A program made the translations under genes and the position numbers. Positions 8,881-17,328 of a stretch of DNA of 64,000 nt are shown here, piece by piece; position 1 is the stretch's first letter, and each line of letters begins with the position of its first letter. Under the pieces are notes generated by a model. It did no database searches. It was not told where the DNA came from and was given only the letters and a program-made list of their open reading frames with translations. This DNA is from an uncultured Clostridia bacterium (GTDB lineage Bacteria; Bacillota; Clostridia; Oscillospirales; Acutalibacteraceae), in assembly GCA_937916395.1 (NCBI GenBank), contig CALFTN010000032.1:1-64000 (forward strand), given 5' to 3'.

Positions 8881-9769
8881 ACTTTTTAATCTCTAAATCA
8901 GCATACACTGGAAAATGGTCTGAAACATAACGTTCATCAACCCCAGCGGTTACTACCTTGTAAGACAAAGCCTTTAAGTTATCATTCACCATTACATAGT
9001 CTATAATATCACCATCATGCTTTGATGGTTTTGTGTCGTGATATGTAAGATAATTCATTGTGTCTTGAGCCTGATATTTTGTATCGTGAAGAACCTTGGT
9101 AAATTCTGTGTAGTTATCACTACCCTCTTGTACGTTCATATCGGCAGTAAATACAACTGGCAAATCTTTATATTGTTCTATATGCTCAAGAATCATTTTT
9201 ACACTTTCTTCTCTTGCTTTTATGCCAACGTGGTCAAAATGAGAATTCACATGAACATATTGCTCTTTTGTTTCCTTATTTTCTAAAACCACCCATGTAC
9301 AAATACGGTTACAAGCTGCATCCCAGCCAAGTGATGGCTTTTCTGGTGTTTCAGAAAGCCAGAATGTGCCACTATCTACAAGATTATATTTATCTTTTAA
9401 ATAGAACACTGCAGAATATTCACCTTGATTTTTACCATCATCTCTAGCTACACCAACGTAGTCGTAATCTGTAAGAGTTTCTTTTAATGTTGCCATCCAT
9501 TCCGGTGTTGCTTCCTGCACACCTATTGAATCTGCACCACTTTTAATCATTGTATCTGTAACAATATCAATTCTTTCTTCCCAAGAGTCACGCCCAACAT
9601 TTGTGCAACGGATATTGAAGCTCATAATTCTTAAAGTTTCAGTGCTTGATTTTTCCTCAAAATCCTGAATAGTATCTGGCCAGTCTTTATAAAGAAGAAC
9701 TCCTGCTGTAATACCTATTGCTAATACTAAAACGATTGAAATAATACTGAAAATAATTTTTATATTCAT
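8879..9769 (-). CDS. Membrane-anchored endonuclease/exonuclease/phosphatase-family hydrolase
   Basis: A 296-residue EEP-superfamily phosphodiesterase tethered by an N-terminal membrane helix (about residues 3-27). The metal/catalytic motifs are visible in order: MSFNIRC, VQEAT, NSHFDH, ADMN, DYVMVND and SDHFPV. Family members cleave DNA, RNA, inositol phosphates or sphingomyelin, so the substrate cannot be named; the outside location and the absence of DNA-repair neighbours favour a secreted phosphodiesterase. The start is set at ATG 9769 (an in-frame TTG lies two codons upstream); the ribosome-binding site is weak either way. It follows the phosphohexomutase by 17 nt and may be co-transcribed with it. 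Confidence 0.85.
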   Translation of the reverse strand: MNIKIIFSIISIVLVLAIGITAGVLLYKDWPDTIQDFEEKSSTETLRIMSFNIRCTNVGRDSWEERIDIVTDTMIKSGADSIGVQEATPEWMATLKETLTDYDYVGVARDDGKNQGEYSAVFYLKDKYNLVDSGTFWLSETPEKPSLGWDAACNRICTWVVLENKETKEQYVHVNSHFDHVGIKAREESVKMILEHIEQYKDLPVVFTADMNVQEGSDNYTEFTKVLHDTKYQAQDTMNYLTYHDTKPSKHDGDIIDYVMVNDNLKALSYKVVTAGVDERYVSDHFPVYADLEIKK

Positions 9770-9786
9770 AACCAAATTTCACTTTC

Positions 9787-11286
9787 TTAAAAACTCATAT
9801 TAATTTTTTCATATTCTTTTAAAAATTCTTTCAAAGATGCAACCATTTTTTCTGTACCACCAATTGAGTTACTTTCGCAATTTACAACAAGCAATGGTTC
9901 ATGGAGGCTGAGTCTCATAAGAAGCCAGCCATCACCCTTTTTCTTATCGAAATTAACTTTTACACCTTCAAAATTGAGTTTTACACGCTCAATCCCTTTA
10001 GTGTTATCAGAGAACTCTTTAAAATCTTCTAAAACTGAATTACCGTAAGTTACAAAATCTTCTTCAGTAATTTTAATTCTTATTTCTCTTTCTTCCAAAG
10101 GTGATTTAAGTTTATTTAAAATATCACCTAAAGTTTTACCTTGCTTTCTTAATGATGCAGTTAATATAACAATTTGTGTTGCGAGATATGCACCATCATC
10201 AAGATAATAATTATCTTTAAAAGCAGCGTGACCAGAGGTTTCAATCGCAAGAGGTGCAACGTTCCCCTCTTCAAATGTGAGGCGTTTAGCTTCATCAATT
10301 ACATTTTTATAGCCACGTTTAAATCTTCTGTGAATTCCACCTAATTCTTGCTCTATAAACTCAGTCAAGCCGTCTGATGTTACTGAGTCAGTAACAATAA
10401 TTCCATTTGGATAACTTCTGAGAGCAATATATGAAGCAAGTGCTACTAATTTATTACGATTAATAGGTTCGCCCTCAGAATCAACACAAGCAGAACGGTC
10501 ACAATCTGTATCAAAAATTATGCCTAAATCTCCATTAGCCTTTTTTGTTGCCTCAGAAATTAAATCCATAGCTGCCTTATTTTCAGGGTTAGGCTGGTGT
10601 GTAGGAAAGCGACCATCTGGGTGCACAGCAATACTACCAGCAGTATCTGCTCCAAGAGGATTCAAAACATCTTTTATATAAAACTCACCAACACCATTGC
10701 TTGGGTCAACAACAATTTTAAGACCTTTTAACGGATAATCGTAATCAGATGCATTAACACCTTTTTTAATCATTTCGCGAAGACTTTCGCAATAGGTAGC
10801 CATATTAGCCAATTTTTCTGTAGTACCTTTAAAATCACCTTTTGTCCAGACCTTTGTTGATGCACGTGTTAAAATAGCCTTAATATCATCACCAGAGAAT
10901 CCACCTTCTCTTGTGAAGAACTTTAAACCATTCATATTCATTGGCAAGTGACTTGCTGTAATTTCAATTGCAGCATCAACATCGTAATTAATTATTGACA
11001 TAAACATAGATGGTGTTGATGAAAGACCACAATCATACACCTTATATCCCATAGCAAGAAGTACGTTTTCAACAACATATTTAATGCTGATTGAAGAAAT
11101 TCGTGGGTCATAGCCGATTGCTACCTTTAAATCTTCATATTTACCTATTTTTCTTTCTAAGTGATTGGCAAAAGCCCATGTAATTGATTGAAGACGCTCC
11201 GCAGTTAAATCAACCGGTGTGCCATCGGTTGAAAAAGCTGAGCCACGTATATCAGTACCACTTTTCAAAAACATTAAATCAGTCAA
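9787..11286 (-). CDS. Phosphoglucomutase/phosphomannomutase-type phosphohexomutase
   Basis: An alpha-D-phosphohexomutase of 499 residues that interconverts hexose 1- and 6-phosphates. The phosphoserine loop reads TASHLP (S112), the metal loop DTDCDR (259-264) and the sugar loop ETSGH (349-353). These differ from the canonical TASHNP, DGDGDR and GEESGH but match a plastid-like subgroup of the family in which SHLP and DTDxDR are normal. The TTG at 11286 is the start: AAGGAG lies exactly 8 nt before it, while the first ATG (11274) is 20 nt away. It overlaps the methyltransferase gene by 8 nt, so translation is coupled. Confidence 0.88.
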   Translation of the reverse strand: MTDLMFLKSGTDIRGSAFSTDGTPVDLTAERLQSITWAFANHLERKIGKYEDLKVAIGYDPRISSISIKYVVENVLLAMGYKVYDCGLSSTPSMFMSIINYDVDAAIEITASHLPMNMNGLKFFTREGGFSGDDIKAILTRASTKVWTKGDFKGTTEKLANMATYCESLREMIKKGVNASDYDYPLKGLKIVVDPSNGVGEFYIKDVLNPLGADTAGSIAVHPDGRFPTHQPNPENKAAMDLISEATKKANGDLGIIFDTDCDRSACVDSEGEPINRNKLVALASYIALRSYPNGIIVTDSVTSDGLTEFIEQELGGIHRRFKRGYKNVIDEAKRLTFEEGNVAPLAIETSGHAAFKDNYYLDDGAYLATQIVILTASLRKQGKTLGDILNKLKSPLEEREIRIKITEEDFVTYGNSVLEDFKEFSDNTKGIERVKLNFEGVKVNFDKKKGDGWLLMRLSLHEPLLVVNCESNSIGGTEKMVASLKEFLKEYEKINMSF

Positions 11287-12031
11287 AATAATCGCTCCTT
11301 CCTACTATGTAAGTTACTCTTTGAGTTTCATCCTGAGGATTTTCAAATGTTGATTCACTAAAGCGTGAAAGCACAGAAAAACCAGCCTTTTCTACTGCAA
11401 TAGTCAGTTCTTCATCTGTATAAGCTTTTTCTTTAAAGCTTTCACCACATCTAAAATAATCTTCCCCATTTTTAACAAAAAAATCAAGGTTGATATTTAC
11501 AGTTTTTTCATCTTCGAGTAAAGTATTACGCCATGCGCAGAAAACATTCTTTTCATCATAAATAAAAATGTTATTACCTAAAACTTTCTGATGTTTGTAA
11601 ACCGTGTTTGCATCAAAAATTATAATACCATCAGTATCAAGAAAATTCACAAGATTTTTAAAAGTCTTTTTAACTAACTCATAATCTGTAATATGATTGA
11701 TGCTATCAAGTGCACAAACAATTGCTCTCACAGAACCATAAAGGTCAGTTTCTTCCATACGTTGACAAAGAAACATTATGTTTTCACCTGATTCTGAGGC
11801 TTTATTCTGTGCTTCAGAAAGCATATCAAAAGAAGCATCAGTACCAATAACCTCAAAACCCAATTTTGAAAGTTCAATAGAAAGTGAACCAGTACCACAT
11901 GCTAAATCTAAAAGAAGACCATCTTCAATATTATATTTTTTGAGTATAGTTTTAATATATTCTGCTCTACCCTTATAATCAACATTTTTAGTTAATTCAT
12001 CGTAAACAGAAGCAAATGAATTGTAAGACAC
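11279..12031 (-). CDS. Class I SAM-dependent methyltransferase
   Basis: A 250-residue Rossmann-fold methyltransferase. Motif I is LDLACGTGS at 41-49, followed by an acidic residue at the end of strand 2 (GTDAS) and the post-I region MEETDLYG and CALDSINH. The N-terminus YNSFASVYDELT is common to a Firmicutes group of small-molecule methyltransferases. The acceptor is unknown. The start is GTG at 12031, with GAGAG about 10 nt upstream and no ATG in frame. It is translationally coupled to the phosphohexomutase, a conserved-looking pairing that may be only operon convenience. Confidence 0.85.
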   Translation of the reverse strand: MSYNSFASVYDELTKNVDYKGRAEYIKTILKKYNIEDGLLLDLACGTGSLSIELSKLGFEVIGTDASFDMLSEAQNKASESGENIMFLCQRMEETDLYGSVRAIVCALDSINHITDYELVKKTFKNLVNFLDTDGIIIFDANTVYKHQKVLGNNIFIYDEKNVFCAWRNTLLEDEKTVNINLDFFVKNGEDYFRCGESFKEKAYTDEELTIAVEKAGFSVLSRFSESTFENPQDETQRVTYIVGRSDYFD

Positions 12032-12178
12032 AACATCAACTCTCTCTCAAAACAATTTTAACATATTTATTCCAATATGTAAATACAACAAATTTACTTT
12101 GAAAATATTATGTACTTTACACCTTTAAAAATTTTTCAAAATATGTTAAAATCGTTTTAAAAACAAGGAGGTTTTTCT

Positions 12179-13705
12179 ATGAAAAAATTTCTTGCAGTGT
12201 TTCTTTCGGTTGTTTTATTAACCCTCACTACTATTCCTGCATTTGCTAATGAGGAGCAATGTAGCTGTGGTGAACCACCAATTATTTATGTTGCGGCACT
12301 TGGTAGTGGCACTTTAACACTTGATGCAGGCACAGAAAATGAACGAGTGTTATTCAGGCCAGATACAGGCTATATTATAGGTGAATTAACACCTGTAGTT
12401 TCTGCAGCCGGTCAGTTAATCAACGATGGTGATTACGACGCATTTGGTGATGTGTTAATAGAGTGTGTTATGAAAATTTTTGGTGATTTGGCTCTTGATA
12501 AAGATGGAAACTCTTCCCCAAGAGTTACTTGCGAAGAATTTCACCCCACTGATGAAGTAGAACATAGTTTAGACCATAACTATTACTTTGGTTATGATTT
12601 CAGACTTGACCCAATTGAGAACGCCAAAGGGCTTTATCAATTTATTCAGGAAGTTAAAGCCTTAACAAAGCACGACGAGGTTCAACTTCGTGCTTCAAGT
12701 ATGGGTGGCGTTACCACTATGAGTTACATAAAGCTCTATGGCACAAAAGATATTGAAACTATTATTTTTCAATGTTGCCCACTTCTTGGCACTGCAGTTG
12801 CCGGTGAGCTTTACACAGGCAAAGTAGAGCTTAATGCAGATGCTATAGAACGCTATGCGGCACAAGCAATGCCTGAGCTTGAAAATGACTTTTTAGGTGG
12901 TGTTGTTTATACACTTTTAGAAATGCTCACAACAGCTGGTCTTCTGGATTTAATAGTCGAAATTGGCGATGATTTAATTTTAAATTTGAAAGACAGAGTA
13001 TTTAACGAAGCTCTTATTCCAATGTTTGCCACAATGCCTGGCATCTGGAGCTTTGTTCCGCATGAATATTATGAAGATGCTAAAATCTTTATGAAGCTCG
13101 ACCCTGTTGAAAACGCAAAGCTCATTGAAAGAATTGACTTTTATCATTATGAAGTTCAGCAAAGTGCAGAAAAATTAATTGCTGAATCAAAAAAGAACGG
13201 CACAACGTTTTATAATGTAGTCGGTTACAATATGCAAAGAACACCGCTTGTTTCTGCTTATCTTAATGATTCTGATGGCACAGTTGACACTATGTACGCT
13301 TCTTTAGGTGCTACCTGTAGCAACATAAACAGCGGATTCCACTATGATTACAGACAACAAAAGCATTTAGATAAAAATTATATGTCACCTGACTGGAAAA
13401 TTGATGCTTCAACCTCTATTATGCCTGAAAGCACTTGGTTTATTAAAGATATGATGCACTCCTCTACTCACGATGGTCACGGTGAAATGTATAAATGGAT
13501 GTTCGAGAGCGAAGAACAATTAACTGTTTTTGATAATCCAAAATACCCTCAATTTATGCAGAACGACGTAAAAAACCAAACGTTTATTGAAGTTGAAGAA
13601 GATAAAGGTGTATTAGGCAACAGCTTTTCAAATTTCTTCAGAATGCCATCTTTTATTCATTTAGTTGATTTGATTTCGAAGTTAATTAAATATTTCTTGC
13701 CATAA
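12179..13705 (+). CDS. Secreted alpha/beta-hydrolase (lipase/acyltransferase-like)
   Basis: A 508-residue exported protein with a clear signal peptide (MKKFLAVFLSVVLLT core, cleavage likely after AFA at 21-23). The mature part looks like an alpha/beta hydrolase of the lipase/LCAT type: a nucleophile elbow is visible as ASSMGG (S174), with Ala in place of the first Gly of GxSxG, followed by a helix and the IIFQCCPLLGTA strand. Candidate acid and histidine residues cannot be assigned safely (a DSDGTVD segment and DGHGEMYKW occur near the C-terminus). The last 20 residues are hydrophobic/basic (FIHLVDLISKLIKYFL). A near-perfect AAGGAGG lies 7 nt before the ATG. Substrate unknown. Confidence 0.75.
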   Translation: MKKFLAVFLSVVLLTLTTIPAFANEEQCSCGEPPIIYVAALGSGTLTLDAGTENERVLFRPDTGYIIGELTPVVSAAGQLINDGDYDAFGDVLIECVMKIFGDLALDKDGNSSPRVTCEEFHPTDEVEHSLDHNYYFGYDFRLDPIENAKGLYQFIQEVKALTKHDEVQLRASSMGGVTTMSYIKLYGTKDIETIIFQCCPLLGTAVAGELYTGKVELNADAIERYAAQAMPELENDFLGGVVYTLLEMLTTAGLLDLIVEIGDDLILNLKDRVFNEALIPMFATMPGIWSFVPHEYYEDAKIFMKLDPVENAKLIERIDFYHYEVQQSAEKLIAESKKNGTTFYNVVGYNMQRTPLVSAYLNDSDGTVDTMYASLGATCSNINSGFHYDYRQQKHLDKNYMSPDWKIDASTSIMPESTWFIKDMMHSSTHDGHGEMYKWMFESEEQLTVFDNPKYPQFMQNDVKNQTFIEVEEDKGVLGNSFSNFFRMPSFIHLVDLISKLIKYFLP

Positions 13706-13748
13706 TTTAGGTGTTAGGTGCCAGGTTTTAGATTTTAGAGAAAAATAA

Positions 13749-13791
13749 AAGGTTCTATCATTTTCAGTTTATGAAAATGATAGAACCTTTT
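13749..13791. terminator. Bidirectional terminator (TCTATCATTTT hairpin family)
   Basis: Arms AGGTTCTATCATTTTC and GAAAATGATAGAACCT with A-rich and T-rich flanks lie between the convergent hydrolase and BspA genes. Related hairpins recur at 36361, 41951, 44107 and 44967. Confidence 0.9.
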
Positions 13792-13807
13792 TTATATTGG
13801 TTAAACA

Positions 13808-16312
13808 CTAAATTAACGCTTTATTTACTACTGCATTGAAGTCGTCTATATCAATTTCGTTATCTTCAGCTAAATTTGCTGCTGCGAAATATGCGCCTTC
13901 AAGTGACACATTATTACTTGTGTGTCTTGCAAGTTCTATAAGCATCAAGTCAATACCATCACAAACACTGTCTCCGTTTACATCACCACGAACTACAAGA
14001 GTGTATTCTGCAACCTGTGTGCCAGTTGCGTCTGTTACTTGTACCTTTGAACCAGTACCATAATAACCATATTCTGAATTTGGTGTTGTGGTTAATGTGT
14101 AACCATCCATAGCAACTATTGATTCATTCAAATCTTTTGAAGCAGAAATATTAGTTGATAAGTATTGCGTTGGTTCATTTAATGCCACATCAAAAGTTGT
14201 AACACCGGCTAAATATTCGTTAAGAAATTCTATTTTTTCTTCCTTTCCAACATGACCACAAATCTCACAAACTTCTTCACGAGTACCTTCTACACCTTCA
14301 AATATAGGGTCATTTACAACTTCTATATATGTGTGGTCTGTTGAGTTGTAGTGGATTACAAGATTTTTGGTAGTAAAATTATCTTCATCCATAATAATAT
14401 TATTCCAATCAAAAGGAGAACCTTCATAAAATACATATTTTAAACCGTCATTAGGATGAAAAGCACCATAACCAACATTTTTTAAACTTTTTGGAACAAC
14501 AACTGATTCAAGCTTTTTACAACCAGCAAACGCATTATCACCAATATCAGTTACATTTTTTGACATTACAAGTAATTCTAAGTTCAAACAACCATCAAAA
14601 GCATTCGCCCCTATTTTTTCTATTGTATCTGGAAGTTTAACTGATTTTAAAAATTTGTTACCAGAAAAAGTGTATTTTTTCACATCTATCAAAGTTTCTG
14701 GTAAAATAATATTCCTTATAATTTTACCATCCAAATATAAACCACCACCATTACTTAATGGGTTAGCAGTAGCAGAATAAAAATCGATATTGCACCATTT
14801 TTCTATATCTGCAATATTAACTTTTTTTAGTTGGACACAACTACCAAAAGCGTTTTCTCCTATTTGTATAACGCTTTTTGGTATTGATACGCTTGTTAAA
14901 TTTGAACAACCATAAAATGCATAGTCACTTATATCGGTTATGCTATTTGGCATTTCTACTGAAACAAGCGATTCATTAGCTTGAAAAGCAAAATCATATA
15001 TTTTTGTTACAGTATCAGGTACTATATACTGAGTCAATGTTTTTCCTTGAGGGTATTTTATAAGCATTGTTTTTTCTTTATTAAATAAAACACCATCAAC
15101 ACTTGCGTAATTTTCATTATTTGCAGAAACATTTATTAATTCAAGAGAACGGCAATTAATAAAAGCGTTATCACCAATTTGATTAGTATTTTGAGGAATT
15201 GATATACTTGAAAGTTTTACACAACCATAGAAAGCTTCATCACCTATGCTTTCTATGTTATTACCAAGCGTTACACTTTCAAGAGATGTACAAGAATAAA
15301 ACGCTCTATCATCTATATTTATTACACTATCAGGAATAGTTACACTTGTAATAAAATCACAATTTTCAAAAGCCTCGCAACCAATATCTGTTACAGGCAA
15401 ATCATTATATGTTTCTGGAATTACAAATTCGTTAGAGATATCTTCCCAATAACCAGTCACACAATAACTTTCAGAATTATCATTTAATTCAAATAAAAGT
15501 AAATTGGTTCTATTTAAAATATAATTCAAATTATTTTCTTCAAGATAATTGCAGACATATTGATTATCGTTTACTATAAAAGCAGCTTTCTCTGAACAAG
15601 CATTAAAGGCTGAATCGCCAATACTTGTTACCCCTTTACCTATTGTTATATTTGAAAGCGAAGTACAGTTAGAAAAAGCAAAATCGCCAATACTGGTTAC
15701 AGTGTCAGAGATGGTTAAGTCTGTAATAGAAGTGCAATTCATAAAAGCAATATTGCTTATACGCTTTGTGCCTTCCGATATTACCAGATCAGTTACCAAC
15801 TGGTCATTTAAATATAAATTGTATGCATAATATAATGGGTTCGATGTATATTTTTCATCTACACTTCCGACACTTATACCAAAATATATATTACACCAAG
15901 CGTCAATGCTTTCAATATTAACACGTGAAAGCGAATAGCAATAACTAAAAGCAGAGTTACCTATACTTGTTACACTATCAGGGATTGTTATACTTGTAAG
16001 CGAAGTACACCCACTAAAAGCATAGTTGCCTATACTTGTAACAGTATCTGGGATTACTATACCTTCAATCAAACTACAATTAGAAAAGGCACTCTCTCCT
16101 ATTCTCGTTACTGGCAACCCTTCATATTCACTTGGTATTACAAGAATACCAGAAGCATCAGAAAACCATGAACTTACATAATACGACTTACCATTACTGT
16201 TCAATTTCAAAGGAACTTCAACAATAGCATTTGCCACAGGCGTTAACGTTAACGAAGCACAAATACACACAGTAAAAACAAAAACTAAAAATAAACTTAA
16301 AAATTTTTTCAC
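13808..16312 (-). CDS. Large secreted BspA-type LRR protein with dockerin-like C-terminus
   Basis: An 834-residue secreted protein. A signal peptide (about residues 1-29) is followed by a long array of LRR_5/BspA repeats, for example LIEGIVIPDTVTSIGNYAFS, in at least three blocks to about residue 650. Next come a short CEICGHVGKE cysteine motif, a beta-rich linker, and at about 775-834 a dockerin-like module with two Ca-binding F-hand-like segments (GDVNGDSVCDGIDLM and NLAEDNEIDIDDFN). A dockerin would attach it to a cohesin-bearing scaffold; no cohesin or other cellulosomal gene is in the window. The start is GTG, with GGTGGGG 5 nt upstream. It ends with TAG, so amber is a normal stop here. 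A structured RNA with its own terminator precedes it. Confidence 0.88.
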   Translation of the reverse strand: MKKFLSLFLVFVFTVCICASLTLTPVANAIVEVPLKLNSNGKSYYVSSWFSDASGILVIPSEYEGLPVTRIGESAFSNCSLIEGIVIPDTVTSIGNYAFSGCTSLTSITIPDSVTSIGNSAFSYCYSLSRVNIESIDAWCNIYFGISVGSVDEKYTSNPLYYAYNLYLNDQLVTDLVISEGTKRISNIAFMNCTSITDLTISDTVTSIGDFAFSNCTSLSNITIGKGVTSIGDSAFNACSEKAAFIVNDNQYVCNYLEENNLNYILNRTNLLLFELNDNSESYCVTGYWEDISNEFVIPETYNDLPVTDIGCEAFENCDFITSVTIPDSVINIDDRAFYSCTSLESVTLGNNIESIGDEAFYGCVKLSSISIPQNTNQIGDNAFINCRSLELINVSANNENYASVDGVLFNKEKTMLIKYPQGKTLTQYIVPDTVTKIYDFAFQANESLVSVEMPNSITDISDYAFYGCSNLTSVSIPKSVIQIGENAFGSCVQLKKVNIADIEKWCNIDFYSATANPLSNGGGLYLDGKIIRNIILPETLIDVKKYTFSGNKFLKSVKLPDTIEKIGANAFDGCLNLELLVMSKNVTDIGDNAFAGCKKLESVVVPKSLKNVGYGAFHPNDGLKYVFYEGSPFDWNNIIMDEDNFTTKNLVIHYNSTDHTYIEVVNDPIFEGVEGTREEVCEICGHVGKEEKIEFLNEYLAGVTTFDVALNEPTQYLSTNISASKDLNESIVAMDGYTLTTTPNSEYGYYGTGSKVQVTDATGTQVAEYTLVVRGDVNGDSVCDGIDLMLIELARHTSNNVSLEGAYFAAANLAEDNEIDIDDFNAVVNKALI

Positions 16313-16338
16313 TTTAACCCCACCTTAAATTAATTCAT

Positions 16339-16373
16339 AAAAACAAAAAGTGCGACTACCGAAGCAGTCGCAC
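16339..16373 (-). terminator. Terminator of the structured RNA upstream of the BspA gene
   Basis: Minus strand GTGCGACT, 8-nt loop, AGTCGCAC, then TTTTTGTTTTT. It ends about 27 nt before the GTG of the BspA-type gene, so a transcript starting further upstream would stop here unless antiterminated. Confidence 0.85.
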
Positions 16374-16556
16374 AAAAAACGCAAACCCCGATAGTCGCGA
16401 AACAAATTCAATATAAAGGGCAATTAAGCACAATCACATTGCGGGAATTTGCGTTTTTATCAAATTCTCAACCGTGATTATGCAAAAGAGTACTATATCT
16501 CTATATAATAATAGAAATTACCCCTATCTTTATATTCAATTTGTTTCGCAACTTTA
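16339..16556 (-). ncRNA. Candidate structured non-coding RNA or attenuator leader
   Basis: The minus strand folds into a long rod. The outer arms 16528-16549 and 16397-16420 pair over about 22 bp (GCGAAACAAATT with AATTTGTTTCGC, continuing AATATAAAG with CTTTATATT). Inside is a hairpin AATCAC..TTG..GAATTTG with CAAATTC..CAA..GTGATT (about 16431-16476). The segment CGCAAATTCCC (16453-16443) can instead pair with GGGGTTTGCG (16389-16380), which is followed by six Ts, giving a second, competing terminator. The intrinsic terminator at 16339-16373 ends the RNA. The rod shape and length (about 200 nt) recall 6S RNA, but the internal loop is strongly lopsided, so I do not assign a family. It could equally be a leader controlling the BspA gene. 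Confidence 0.4.
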
Positions 16557-16616
16557 GTTTATCACAAATTTTCCGATTTAGCAATAGTTTTATTAGTAGA
16601 ATGAGTTAGTTAATAT

Positions 16617-16904
16617 AAAACGCCTCTCTTCGAAGAGAGGGGGACTATTCATCACATAAAATTGTTTTTAGTATTACATTTTCAGGCGATAGATATATTT
16701 TAGATTATAATAAGTTTAATTGGAATGGTGGAGAGTTCTTCGCCTTGCGGTTGGTTCTTTGGGTAGTGTTGGTCGGTTTATTGATAAGATTTGTATTTTA
16801 CTTTATTTTTTCACCGACGAACTATTTATAGTAAAGCGACCTCGTTTCGAAGAACTCTCCACCACGATTACGCGCGGTCCCCCTCTCTTCGAAGAGAGGC
16901 GTTT
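16617..16904. mobile_element. Nested inverted-repeat element, copy A (MITE-like)
   Basis: A 288-bp non-coding element bounded by outer inverted repeats of about 28 bp (16617-16645 and 16877-16904), each containing the palindrome CCTCTCTTCGAAGAGAGG. Inside are a second pair of inverted repeats, GGTGGAGAGTTCTTCG at 16727-16742 and CGAAGAACTCTCCACC at 16848-16863. The same double architecture occurs at 44456-44791 with a different interior. There is no transposase; it would have to move in trans. Open frames across it have no recognisable product and are not called. Confidence 0.7.
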
Positions 16905-17004
16905 GGGTTCATTTAATTTTTATTTTCATTTATCACACTTTATATTAGTTGGTGCACTCTTGCGGGAGAGCAGAGCTCTTCCCCTACGGTTGTGGGAGTT
17001 AATT
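16841..17004 (+). repeat. Tandem repeat unit 1, overlapping the right end of element A
   Basis: This 164-bp unit begins at the inner repeat of element A, includes its outer right arm and runs through a GGTGCACTCTTGCGGGAGAG segment. It is repeated with few changes 199 bp further on. Confidence 0.85.
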
Positions 17005-17039
17005 TATTTATTCGCCTTTGACTACATCTTTACAATTAA

Positions 17040-17204
17040 CTCGTGTCGAAGAACTCTCCACCACGCTTACGCGCGGTCCCCCTCTCTTCGAAGAGAGGCG
17101 TTTTGGTACATTTGATTTTTATTTTCATTTATCACACTTTATATTAGTTGGTGCACTCTTACGGGAGAGCAAAGCTCTTCCCCTACGGTTGTGGGAGTTA
17201 ATTT
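17040..17204 (+). repeat. Tandem repeat unit 2
   Basis: Second copy of the unit at 16841-17004, including CGAAGAACTCTCCACC, the CCTCTCTTCGAAGAGAGG palindrome and GGTTGTGGGAGTTAA. The copies are separated by a 35-bp non-repeated spacer. Confidence 0.85.
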
Positions 17205-17250
17205 TTTCTTTCATTTATTCTTTATTGTTTATTCTATACTCTATATTCTT

Positions 17251-17302
17251 TAAAAAGCAACTACATTCTCTCATTTATATTGAATGAAAGAATGTAGTTT
17301 TT
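17251..17302 (-). terminator. Terminator after the M18 aminopeptidase gene
   Basis: Arms AACTACATTCT (17259-17269) and AGAATGTAGTT (17289-17299), with TTTTT on the minus-strand exit side, 27 nt beyond the aminopeptidase stop. Confidence 0.7.
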
Positions 17303-17328
17303 GCAATTCATATTTAATTACATTATAT

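Noticed and set aside
16339..16556. A firm 6S RNA assignment for the structured RNA
   Set aside because: The length, rod shape and terminator fit, but the internal loop is far more lopsided than in 6S RNA, and no conserved 6S sequence could be confirmed by eye.
16841..17204. A CRISPR array
   Set aside because: Only two long units with a 35-bp spacer, no short regular repeats and no cas genes nearby.
16720..17287. Two overlapping plus-strand open frames of 89-131 codons with similar sequences
   Set aside because: They arise from translation of the inverted and tandem repeats, have no ribosome-binding site and no protein-like composition.
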